Of a DNA stretch of 9,635 nucleotides, positions 1-6,482 are shown in pieces. Source of the stretch: Gemmatimonadaceae bacterium (GTDB taxonomy: Bacteria; Gemmatimonadota; Gemmatimonadetes; Gemmatimonadales; Gemmatimonadaceae); contig JANWKK010000024.1 of assembly GCA_025451425.1 (NCBI GenBank), positions 1-9,635 of the forward strand. Reading direction: 5' to 3'. Both the position numbers and the translations under genes were made by a program. Within the stretch, counting starts at the first letter, position 1, and each line of letters starts with the position of its first letter. The notes beneath the pieces were generated by a model. The model was not told the origin of the DNA, searched no databases, and worked only from the letters and a program-made list of their open reading frames with translations.

Positions 1-1098
1 CAGGAACACATCCAGCGTGGCAAAGGAGAGGCCCGCTCGCTTATCGAGCACTGCGAGCAAAAGGGCGAGCCGCCGTCCGTCGTATCCTGTAGCAACGCGC
101 TGTGGCGTCCCGAACCCTGCTTTCGCGGCAAGCGCCTGCACTTCGATCAAAACCGGCCGCGTGCCCTCGAGCAGCGCAGTGATCGCGCTGCCGGACGCGC
201 GGCTGTTGCGATCACCAAGGAACAACTCCGACGGATTCTGGACGGGATCGAGGCCAGTTTCGGACATGCGAAACACCCCGATCTCGTCGACAGAGCCGAA
301 ACGATTCTTCGTCGCACGAAGCACCCGGTGATCCAGAGTGCTCTCGCCCTCGAAGTACAGAACTGTATCAACGATGTGCTCGAGCGTCTTCGGTCCCGCG
401 ATGCCGCCACCCTTGGTAACGTGGCCGACGACGAAGACCGTGGTCCCGCTGTCCTTCGCGAATCGCATCAGACGCGCGGCGCACTCGCGAACCTGACCGA
501 CGTTGCCCGGCGCACCCTCGAGATCGGCGGTGAAGATCGTCTGAATCGAATCGACGATCAGGGCGGACGGAGACGTGGCGCTGGCGGTCGCGAGAATCGT
601 TTCGAGGTTCGTCTCGCTCAACAGCTCGACGTCGCCGGCGTCGCCGCTCAAGCGATCTGCGCGGAGCTTCACCTGAAGCGGCGATTCTTCGCCTGACGCG
701 TACAACGTGCGGTGGCCGATCGCCTGCAATCGCCCGGCGACTTGCAGCAGCAGCGTGGACTTGCCGATGCCAGGCTCGCCGCCAATCAGGATCATCGAGC
801 CCGGCACAATGCCACCGCCGACCACGAAATCGAACTCGTCAAGACCGGTCTTCCAGCGTTTGGCTTCCGAGCCACTTATATCGCGGAGCCGCGGAGTCGT
901 CGCGACGCTTCCACCCTCGCCTAACGTTCGGGTTCCGCCGATCCGGCGCGCGGATCCGCCCGCACCGACCACTACTCTCGGCGCGACCGTCTCTTCGACG
1001 AGCGTATTCCACTCACTGCACGTGTCGCAGCGCCCCTGCCACTTCGAGTACTCGGCGCCGCATTCGGTGCAGCGGTAAATGGTCTTGGTTTTTGCCAT
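1..1098 (-). CDS. radA: DNA repair/recombination ATPase RadA (C-terminus cut by window edge)
   Basis: RadA is a RecA-fold, DnaB-like ATPase that drives branch migration of recombination intermediates. My translation from ATG 1098 gives 366 residues and is open to the window edge. A four-cysteine zinc finger (C10, C13, C24, C27) comes first. Then come Walker A (GEPGIGKST, K113), the ASGEES segment (E137/E138), Walker B (ALIVD, D183) and the RadA-specific KNRFG motif at 264-268. The start of the Lon-like C-terminal domain follows (QRVATGYDGRRLALLLAV), ending at DVFL. Full-length relatives have about 450-460 residues, so roughly 90 are missing beyond position 1. The usual GHVTKEG segment reads GHVTKGG here (G230 for E). 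The gene lies 95 nt downstream of dnaB, with a palindromic repeat between them whose end overlaps the likely ribosome-binding region. Identification is secure. Confidence 0.96.
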   Translation of the reverse strand, partial: MAKTKTIYRCTECGAEYSKWQGRCDTCSEWNTLVEETVAPRVVVGAGGSARRIGGTRTLGEGGSVATTPRLRDISGSEAKRWKTGLDEFDFVVGGGIVPGSMILIGGEPGIGKSTLLLQVAGRLQAIGHRTLYASGEESPLQVKLRADRLSGDAGDVELLSETNLETILATASATSPSALIVDSIQTIFTADLEGAPGNVGQVRECAARLMRFAKDSGTTVFVVGHVTKGGGIAGPKTLEHIVDTVLYFEGESTLDHRVLRATKNRFGSVDEIGVFRMSETGLDPVQNPSELFLGDRNSRASGSAITALLEGTRPVLIEVQALAAKAGFGTPQRVATGYDGRRLALLLAVLDKRAGLSFATLDVFL

Positions 1099-1103
1099 CA
1101 GCC

Positions 1104-1204
1104 TGTCATCCTGAGCGAAGCGAAGGATCTAGCGTGCCTTGTTAGAAGCAAGCCACGTGACTCGGATACTAGATCCTTCGTCGCTGGCGCTCCTCAGGAT
1201 GACA
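1104..1204. repeat. Nested palindromic (REP/BIME- or MITE-like) repeat element between dnaB and radA
   Basis: Two related units face each other. The left unit reads TGTCATCCTGAG (1104-1115), five bases, then CGAAGGATCTAG (1121-1132). The right unit on the minus strand has the same two 12-base blocks (1204-1193 and 1180-1169), separated by 12 bases instead of five. The blocks pair perfectly, giving two 12-bp stems with an asymmetric internal loop. The 36-nt loop holds a further stem, 1133-1141 with 1149-1157 (8 of 9 pairs). Each unit is also a small hairpin (ATCCT...AGGAT). From memory, units of the type TGTCATCCTGAGCGAAGCG are dispersed in many GC-rich environmental bacteria, but I cannot search this. 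No transposase is nearby. It could act as a 3' mRNA stabiliser, an attenuator or a weak terminator between dnaB and radA. Confidence 0.85.
1133..1157. repeat. Apical hairpin inside the palindromic element
   Basis: CGTGCCTTG (1133-1141) pairs with CAAGCCACG (1149-1157) at eight of nine positions; the single mismatch is C1137 against C1153. The loop is seven bases (1142-1148). The left arm extended by one base (1133-1142) is also the exact complement of 1202-1211 at the end of dnaB, so two mutually exclusive pairings exist. Confidence 0.6.
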
Positions 1205-2618
1205 AGGCACGTCCCGATTCTGGCCCGCGCTTCGAATAGTTCTCGAATCGCGTGTACTGTTTATGGAAATGTAGATTGACGACGCCCGTTGGGCCGTTGC
1301 GCTGCTTGCCGATGATGACCTCGGCCTTGCCCTCGAGCGAATTTCCGTCCTTGTCGACAGGCCCGTCGTACATCTCCTGTCGGTAGAGGAACATGATCAG
1401 GTCAGCGTCCTGCTCGATCGCGCCGGACTCACGGAGATCGGACAGCTGCGGCCGCTTGTGCTCGCCCGTGCGCTGTTCAGGCGCGCGGGAGAGCTGCGAG
1501 AGCGCAATTACGGGAACGCTCAACTCTTTTGCGAGTGCCTTGAGCCCTCGCGAGATCATGCTGACCTCCTGCTGTCTGCTCTCGGAGTTCGTGGGACCTT
1601 GCATGAGCTGCAGGTAGTCGACGACCACGAGCTTCACGCCCGATTCTGCCTTGAGTCGCCGCGCCTTCGACCGCATCTCGAGCAGCGTGATGCCTGGCGT
1701 GTCGTCGATCCACACTGGCGCCGAACTTAGTATCCCGGCCGCGCGAGCAAGGCGCGGAAAATCATCGTCCCGGAGCATTCCTTTGCGCAGCCGCTGTGCG
1801 TCGATGCGCGCCTCCGCGGTGAGCATACGCTGAACGAGCGATTCCTTGCTCATTTCGAGCGAGAAGAACGCAACTGGCACTTGATCGACGATCGCCGCGT
1901 GCTGCGCCACGTTGAGGCAGAACGCCGTTTTTCCCATCGACGGGCGCGCTGCGACGATGACGAGATCGGCCGGTTGGAATCCCGACGTCAGATCGTCGAG
2001 ATCGTTGAAGCCGCTCGCGACGCCAGTGACAGTGTTGCCGCCATGCTGGAGCGCTTCGATGCGCTCCATCGGTGGCCAGAGCAGCTCCTTGATGCGGGTG
2101 TAGCCTTCGCGCGCGCGCGCCTGCGCGACCTGAAAGATCCTTGCTTCGGCGTCGTCGAGCAGCTCGAAGCTCGTGAGCTGGCTCTCGTAAGCCTCCTGCA
2201 CGATGATCGTGGAAACTTCGATCAATCGGCGGCGCAGCGCCTTTTCCTTTACAATCTGCGCGTGATAGTCGATGTTCGCCGCCGTTGGCACGACGTCGAC
2301 GAGAAAGCCGATGTAGTCCTTACCGCCCGATGCGTCGAGCTCACCCCGCCGTGAAAGCTCCTCCGAGAGCGTGAGCGGATCAGCGACTCCGCCGCGCTCC
2401 GTGATCGCGATCATCGCACGGAAGATCCGGCGATGACGCTCCGCGTAGAACATCGTGTCGTCGACGGTCTCCGTTGCGCGGAGGACCGCGTCCTGATCCA
2501 TGAGCATCGCCGAGAGTACGGCTTGCTCTGCGTCGTCGGAGTACGGGGGACGACGATCGCGATAGGGATCACGCGCCGCTGAGGGCGCGATCGAGTATTC
2601 GACGGGCGAGCTGGACAT
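1194..2618 (-). CDS. dnaB: Replicative DNA helicase DnaB
   Basis: This is the hexameric 5'-3' helicase that unwinds DNA at the replication fork and interacts with primase. The 474 residues match the usual length and contain no intein. The N-terminal domain covers about 25-130, starting at PPYSDDAEQAVL. A linker follows, then the RecA-like motor from about 195. Motor motifs are Walker A ARPSMGKT (224-231), FFSLEMS, Walker B VVVDYLQLM (331-339), ALSQLSR (372-378), the arginine-finger region LRESGAIEQDAD (395-405) and KQRNGPTG (438-445). ATG 2618 is the only workable start: conserved sequence begins soon after, and no other in-frame ATG, GTG or TTG precedes it. It therefore overlaps the glycosylase gene by 50 nt, with only a weak GGGAAG just ahead. 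The last codons (end of L472, S473, S474) and the TGA stop come from the palindromic repeat, giving a short non-conserved tail after YSKR. Confidence 0.97.
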   Translation of the reverse strand: MSSSPVEYSIAPSAARDPYRDRRPPYSDDAEQAVLSAMLMDQDAVLRATETVDDTMFYAERHRRIFRAMIAITERGGVADPLTLSEELSRRGELDASGGKDYIGFLVDVVPTAANIDYHAQIVKEKALRRRLIEVSTIIVQEAYESQLTSFELLDDAEARIFQVAQARAREGYTRIKELLWPPMERIEALQHGGNTVTGVASGFNDLDDLTSGFQPADLVIVAARPSMGKTAFCLNVAQHAAIVDQVPVAFFSLEMSKESLVQRMLTAEARIDAQRLRKGMLRDDDFPRLARAAGILSSAPVWIDDTPGITLLEMRSKARRLKAESGVKLVVVDYLQLMQGPTNSESRQQEVSMISRGLKALAKELSVPVIALSQLSRAPEQRTGEHKRPQLSDLRESGAIEQDADLIMFLYRQEMYDGPVDKDGNSLEGKAEVIIGKQRNGPTGVVNLHFHKQYTRFENYSKRGPESGRALSS

Positions 2619-3495
2619 CTTCCCAGGTGGGGCGCTTCCAAGCGGGGTTTCGCAGAAGCGCGGCGGGGTGATACGTGACGATCAGGGGAACCCCATAATA
2701 GCGATGAATCTGTCCCCGCAGCTTCCCAATGGAAAGTTTTGTGTCGAGCAATGTCTGCGCGGCGAACGTCCCCAGCGCGACGACAACCTTCGGCCGAATC
2801 AGTTCGATTTGACGTACCAGATAAGGGCTACAGGCGGAAACCTCTTGTGGGAGCGGATTTCGGTTTCCCGGTGGGCGATGCTTCAGGACGTTGACGATGA
2901 ACACGTCCTCCCGCGAAAACTTGATGGCGGCCAAAATCTTCTCGAGCAGCTGCCCGGCCTGCCCAACGAACGGCCGGCCGGTTTCATCCTCGGTCGCGCC
3001 CGGTGCTTCGCCGACGACCATGAGGTCCGCTTGCGGATTTCCTTCACCGGGCACTGGATTCTTCGCCGTCGCGTAGAGCGGGCACCGCGTGCATGTCGCG
3101 ATCGCCTTCTCCAGAGATTCCAGTGAGTCGAGACTGGGTCCGCCAGAGCCGAAAAGTTCACGCGACGTGGTGCCGACGACGATACCCGCCGGCGCGAGTT
3201 GTCCTCCAACCTCGGGTGTCGAGGCGGGGATGCCCTTCTGAGTTTGCAGACGCTCGCCCTCCCTGCCCGGTCCAGCACCTGCCGCGCGCAGCGCTGTACG
3301 CCAATCGTCAGAGGACGGCGCCTCCGGCTGCCTAACGTCACGCGGCTCGTCAGCATTTTTCGCGGCCATGGGCGGCGCGCCGCCCACAATGCGCAGTGCC
3401 TCCTCGACGCTGAGGTGGTCGAGCACGAGCTCACGCTCGCCGAGCTCACGGCGTTGCTCGAGGTACCGGCGCAGCTGCTCCCTAGGATCGGTCAC
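2569..3495 (-). CDS. Family-4 (Fe-S) uracil-DNA glycosylase with N-terminal extension
   Basis: It excises uracil from DNA as the first step of base-excision repair. I choose GTG 3495, giving 308 residues starting VTDPREQL, because GGTGGAG lies 10 nt upstream; in-frame sequence further upstream is just coaBC read in another frame. Residues 1 to about 125 are a charged, low-complexity extension absent from roughly 200-residue family-4 enzymes. The catalytic domain has CTRC (C135, C138), motif 1 GEAPGATEDETGRPFVG (162-178), KHRPPGNRNP (205-214), C222 and motif 2 YHPAALLRNP (275-284). In family 4 the third Fe-S ligand is the Cys of KCRPP; here it is H206 (codon 2880-2878), with the normal 16-residue spacing to C222. 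The KRRIH loop of the covalent UdgX enzymes is absent. The gene overlaps coaBC by 14 nt and dnaB by 50 nt, so it probably shares their transcript. Confidence 0.92.
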   Translation of the reverse strand: MTDPREQLRRYLEQRRELGERELVLDHLSVEEALRIVGGAPPMAAKNADEPRDVRQPEAPSSDDWRTALRAAGAGPGREGERLQTQKGIPASTPEVGGQLAPAGIVVGTTSRELFGSGGPSLDSLESLEKAIATCTRCPLYATAKNPVPGEGNPQADLMVVGEAPGATEDETGRPFVGQAGQLLEKILAAIKFSREDVFIVNVLKHRPPGNRNPLPQEVSACSPYLVRQIELIRPKVVVALGTFAAQTLLDTKLSIGKLRGQIHRYYGVPLIVTYHPAALLRNPAWKRPTWEDVQLARRILDRALSGA

Positions 3496-4693
3496 GTAAC
3501 AACTTCTCCACCCGATCGAGGATCTGATCGGCGACGTCGTCTTTGCTGAGGAGAGGAAGCACTTCTTCCGTCCCGTCCGCGCCAATAAGCGTGACGCGAT
3601 TTGTGTTGACTTCGAAGCCCGCGCCCGGCTCACGCGCGTCGTTCACGACGATCAAATCGAGCGCCTTCGCATCGAGCTTCTCGCGCGCATTCCGGACGAC
3701 GTCGTCCGTCTCCAGAGCGAAACCCACGATCACCGCGTTCTTCCGGCGCGCCTTTCGAGTGCTGGCGAGAATATCTCGGGTCGATGTCAACGCGACGGCT
3801 TTCCGCGCCGATTTTTTCTTGATCTTCGACGTCGCTGGCTCCTCGGCGCGAAAGTCCGCGGGCGCGGCGGCCATGATCAGCGCTTCCGCGTTCGGCAGTT
3901 CTTGCTCGACGGCCGCGGCCATGTCTTCCGTCGTCTCCACGTCGCGCGAAGTGACGCCGACCGGAGCGGAAACGCTCATCGGACCCGCAATGAGCGTCAC
4001 CTCTGCGCCGCGCCGCCATGCTGCGGCGGCGATCGCGACGCCCATCTTGCCGCTGCTCCGATTCGAGATGAAGCGGACGGGATCGAGTGCCTCACGAGTC
4101 GGACCCGCGGTGACGAGGATGCGTTTGCCGCGAAGCGTGGAATTGTTTTCGAGCAGACGGCCGACGTAGGCAACAATGGTTTCTGGCTCCGGCATGCGCC
4201 CCGGACCGCTCCCTTCGCCCGCGGCGAGCATACCTTCTTCGGGCTCGAGAATTCGGTAGCCAAGCACCTCACGAAGATGCTTAACGTTTTCAGTCGTCTG
4301 GCGGTGCGCCCACATCGCGTCGTTCATCGCGGGCACGATCAGGACGGGCGCTTTGGTCGCGAGCAGTACCGCTGACAGGAGATCGCCGGCTTGACCGGCA
4401 GCGGCGCGCGCGATGAAATCGGCTGTCGCGGGAGCAACGACGATCGTGTGTGCTTCGCGTGCAAGCTTGATGTGGTCCAGGGCTCGGCCGGCGTCGAAAA
4501 GGCTCGTGTGTACCGCGCGACCAGTGAGCGCCTCGAACGTGACCCGCCCTATGAATTCCTCGGCGCTTGCAGTGAGAACGACGTCCACCTCGGCGCCGGC
4601 CTTGCCTAACAACCGCGCGAGCCACGCCGATTTGTAGCTCGCGATGCCGCCCGTGACGCCAAGCAGAACCCGACGACCGTCAAACGGCCGCAT
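3482..4693 (-). CDS. coaBC: Bifunctional phosphopantothenoylcysteine decarboxylase / phosphopantothenate-cysteine ligase
   Basis: This is the fused Dfp enzyme, making 4'-phosphopantetheine on the way to coenzyme A in the cytosol. The 403 residues match the family length. CoaC, an FMN flavoprotein, occupies about 1-180: VTGGIASYKS (13-22), active-site HIKL with H74, APATADFIARAAAGQAGDLL (88-107) and PAMNDAMW (121-128, N124). CoaB, the CTP-dependent ligase, follows from about 188: VTAGPTREALDPVRFISNRS (194-213, N211), the lysine-rich KIKKK segment (290-294), GFALETDD (324-331) and the NDAREPGAGFEVNTN stretch. The substrate-clamp motif ACGD/E of E. coli reads LAAGEGSGPGRM, with A158 (codon 4222-4220, GCG) in place of catalytic Cys158. 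It starts 26 nt after the rpoZ stop with no clear ribosome-binding site, and its end contains the glycosylase start. The position beside rpoZ and gmk is classical. Confidence 0.96.
   Translation of the reverse strand: MRPFDGRRVLLGVTGGIASYKSAWLARLLGKAGAEVDVVLTASAEEFIGRVTFEALTGRAVHTSLFDAGRALDHIKLAREAHTIVVAPATADFIARAAAGQAGDLLSAVLLATKAPVLIVPAMNDAMWAHRQTTENVKHLREVLGYRILEPEEGMLAAGEGSGPGRMPEPETIVAYVGRLLENNSTLRGKRILVTAGPTREALDPVRFISNRSSGKMGVAIAAAAWRRGAEVTLIAGPMSVSAPVGVTSRDVETTEDMAAAVEQELPNAEALIMAAAPADFRAEEPATSKIKKKSARKAVALTSTRDILASTRKARRKNAVIVGFALETDDVVRNAREKLDAKALDLIVVNDAREPGAGFEVNTNRVTLIGADGTEEVLPLLSKDDVADQILDRVEKLLRDRS
3506..3512 (-). promoter_or_regulatory. Ribosome-binding site deciding the glycosylase GTG start
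   Basis: GGTGGAG on the minus strand lies 10 nt before GTG 3495, inside the final codons of coaBC. It supports this start over upstream in-frame ATGs buried in coaBC, and implies translational coupling. Confidence 0.6.
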
Positions 4694-4719
4694 CGGCGAA
4701 GGCGGAGCCGGGTCTGACG

Positions 4720-4935
4720 CTACTCGGCTCGACGACGCGGAACGACGCGATAGACGATGCTGCCGGTCGACAACTCCTCCATCGAGCGCGTCGTGAGCTT
4801 CTTCTCGCGTGTCGACGAACGATCGCGTGGGAACTCGTTCAGCACGCGGGCGTGCTTGGCCGCAATCAGAACGCCGAGGTACTTGTTCGCCGCCTTGTCC
4901 TTGCCGACGAGGTCACTAGGAGTAAAAACGCGCAT
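4720..4935 (-). CDS. rpoZ: RNA polymerase omega subunit
   Basis: Omega is the small RNA polymerase subunit that wraps the beta-prime C-terminus and helps assembly; in some bacteria it contributes to the ppGpp response. The 71-residue product, from ATG 4935, has the two recognisable family blocks: NKYLGVLIAAKHARVLNEF at 17-35 and EKKLTTRSMEELSTGSI at 44-60, followed by a basic tail (PRRRAE). Similarity to omega is modest, as usual for this family, but the flanking gmk and coaBC genes make the call firm, because gmk-rpoZ-coaBC is a widely conserved order. The start lies 30 nt after the gmk stop. Ahead of it is only a weak purine patch (GCGAG), and a six-T run on the coding strand follows the gmk stop; I see no terminator stem with it. 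Confidence 0.9.
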   Translation of the reverse strand: MRVFTPSDLVGKDKAANKYLGVLIAAKHARVLNEFPRDRSSTREKKLTTRSMEELSTGSIVYRVVPRRRAE

Positions 4936-4965
4936 TGATAGTCTCGCTGAGTGATGAAAAAACGC

Positions 4966-5598
4966 TCAATTCCGTAACTCACGCTCCAAACGCTGCACGA
5001 GGGAAGAGACCTGATGCCTCAGCCCCTCGACCCGCCCACGTCTCACGACTTCGGCGTCGATGATCGACGACACCCGCGCCACCACCTTGGCCAAATCGTC
5101 GTTGACGACCACGTATTCGTACAGATCGACCGCTTGCAGCTCCTGAAGCGCCGATTGCAATCGCCTCGCCAGCTGTTCTCTCGATTCCGTTTGACGCTGG
5201 CGCAACCGCTCTAGCAATATCTCCGCCGACGGTGGTAGGACAAAGATTGTCACCGATTGCGGAAAGGCGCGCACGAACTGCTGCGCTCCCTGGACATCGA
5301 TGTCCATGACCACGTGCTTCCCCGCCCCAAGAACGCGCTCGATCTCCGACCGCAGCGTGCCATACAAGTTCTCGTGCACCTGCGCGGACTCGGCAAATTC
5401 ACCATGATCGCGCCGGCGCTCGAACTCGGCACCGGAGAGAAAATAATAATCCATTCCCTCGATTTCTCCGACCCTGGGAGCGCGCGTCGTACACGAAACC
5501 GAATACCCGAGGTCCGTCCGCTTCTGGAGCAGCTCCCGCGCAATCGTCGTCTTTCCGCCGCCAGACGGCGACGAGAGGATGATTGGGAACGGGTTCAC
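4966..5598 (-). CDS. gmk: Guanylate kinase
   Basis: It phosphorylates GMP to GDP with ATP, feeding GTP and dGTP pools. The 210 residues match the usual 200-210. Seen in order: P-loop PSGGGKTT (11-18, K16), the GMP-binding stretch SVSCTTRAPRVGEIEG (33-48, including R39 and R42), E70 and Y79 in FAES...NLYGT, DIDVQGA (99-105), and the lid with RLRQRQTESREQLARRL (131-147). The start is GTG 5598, whose last two bases overlap the yicC TGA (a GTGA overlap). A good Shine-Dalgarno sequence lies 8 nt upstream within yicC. The yicC-gmk pairing is common in many phyla and implies co-translation. Nothing in the active site looks abnormal. Confidence 0.97.
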   Translation of the reverse strand: MNPFPIILSSPSGGGKTTIARELLQKRTDLGYSVSCTTRAPRVGEIEGMDYYFLSGAEFERRRDHGEFAESAQVHENLYGTLRSEIERVLGAGKHVVMDIDVQGAQQFVRAFPQSVTIFVLPPSAEILLERLRQRQTESREQLARRLQSALQELQAVDLYEYVVVNDDLAKVVARVSSIIDAEVVRRGRVEGLRHQVSSLVQRLERELRN

Positions 5599-6470
5599 TC
5601 CAGGTTCTCCACCTGCTCCCGAATTCGCTCCAGCTCCTCCTTGATGCCCAGCACATCCTGAAGAATGGCCGCGTCGTTGGCCTTGCTCCCGGTCGTGTTC
5701 GCTTCTCGCAGCAGCTCCTGAAGCAGGAAGCCCAGCCGCTTTCCTACGCCGTCGGCCGGAGGAGCTTTGAGCGTCGATCGGAACGCATCGAAATGTGAGC
5801 GGAACCGCGAGATCTCTTCGCTCACGTCCAGTCGGTCCGCGAGAATCGCGATCTCCTGCGCCAGCCGCTGATCGTCCAGTGTGACGCCGCCCGCCAATTC
5901 CTGCACCGCCTGCCGCAGCCGGTCGCGCTGCTCCACGAGCCTCGCCGGTGCCCGAGTGGCAACGCGTTCCACTGCCTCCTCGATCATCTGCAACCGCTCG
6001 AGGATGTATGTCGCGAGTCGTTCACCTTCTGCGACTCGCATTGCATCGAGCGCCCCAACGGCGCGCGATACGATCTCTACGAGCTCCTGTGCACAGCCGG
6101 TGGGCTCCGCGCCGTTTTCTCGCGAGCCTAGAACATCGGGCAGCCGCAGGATCGTACCGACGTCGAGCGCTGCGTCCAGCCCATAGCGCTGCTGCAGCTC
6201 CCGCAGTTGTTGCACGTACGAGGCGAATCGCGACTCGTCGATGCGGCCCTCGGCCTGCTCGCGCGAGATTCGCGCGACCAGCGTTACGTGACCGCGGCTC
6301 ACTCCCTTCCGAAGGGCGTCGCGAACTTCACCTTCGAACTTCCCGAACTCCGACGGCAGCTTGATGGAAGGGTTGAAGAACCGATGATTGACGGATCGCA
6401 CCTCGACAGCAACCAGTGCCCCGCCGACCTCGCCTTCCGCGGATCCGAACCCGGTCATGCTCCGTATCAT
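5595..6470 (-). CDS. yicC: YicC/YloC family endoribonuclease
   Basis: YicC-family proteins are conserved bacterial endoribonucleases; the E. coli member has been linked to small-RNA decay and stress/stationary-phase fitness. The 291-residue product starts MIRSMTGFG, the family N-terminal signature, so ATG 6470 is preferred over the in-frame TTG at 6476. The N-terminal domain covers about 1-155 (EVRSVNHRFF at 24-33, RGHVTL at 59-64). The C-terminal block (DUF1732) has SEEISRFRSHFDAFRSTL (217-234), VGKRLGFLLQELLREANTTG (242-261, the strongest family signature), SKANDAAIL and the terminal EELERIREQVENLE. No Shine-Dalgarno sequence is visible. The predicted promoter just upstream would give a leader of only a few nucleotides, so initiation may be near-leaderless. 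It heads the yicC-gmk-rpoZ-coaBC run. Confidence 0.94.
   Translation of the reverse strand: MIRSMTGFGSAEGEVGGALVAVEVRSVNHRFFNPSIKLPSEFGKFEGEVRDALRKGVSRGHVTLVARISREQAEGRIDESRFASYVQQLRELQQRYGLDAALDVGTILRLPDVLGSRENGAEPTGCAQELVEIVSRAVGALDAMRVAEGERLATYILERLQMIEEAVERVATRAPARLVEQRDRLRQAVQELAGGVTLDDQRLAQEIAILADRLDVSEEISRFRSHFDAFRSTLKAPPADGVGKRLGFLLQELLREANTTGSKANDAAILQDVLGIKEELERIREQVENLE
5607..5613 (-). promoter_or_regulatory. Ribosome-binding site for the gmk GTG start
   Basis: GGTGGAG on the minus strand lies 8 nt before GTG 5598, inside the last codons of yicC. It is the same heptamer used ahead of the glycosylase gene, and it fixes the non-ATG start and the GTGA overlap. Confidence 0.65.
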
Positions 6471-6482
6471 CGACAAGCGCGT

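Noticed and set aside
1099..1193. Classical intrinsic terminator after dnaB
   Set aside because: The stems are strong but no U-tract follows on the transcribed strand; a dispersed repeat element explains the sequence better.
1881..2354. 157-codon plus-strand open frame opposite dnaB
   Set aside because: Antisense shadow of the helicase; no ribosome-binding site or domain evidence.
1194..2618. DnaB intein, frequent in this gene family
   Set aside because: Walker A and the other usual insertion sites are continuous and the length is normal.
3496..3633. Upstream extension of the glycosylase to an ATG at 3633
   Set aside because: The extra 46 residues are coaBC coding sequence read in another frame; GTG 3495 has a good ribosome-binding site at the right distance.
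3543..4169. 208-codon plus-strand open frame opposite coaBC
   Set aside because: It lies fully antisense to a gene with all its conserved motifs, and its Ala/Ser/Arg-rich product has no features of its own.
4936..4965. Terminator in the gmk-rpoZ gap because of a six-T run
   Set aside because: No convincing GC-rich stem precedes the T-run, and gmk-rpoZ is normally co-transcribed.
6471..6476. TTG at 6476 as the yicC start
   Set aside because: The family begins MIRSMTGFG, which coincides exactly with ATG 6470.
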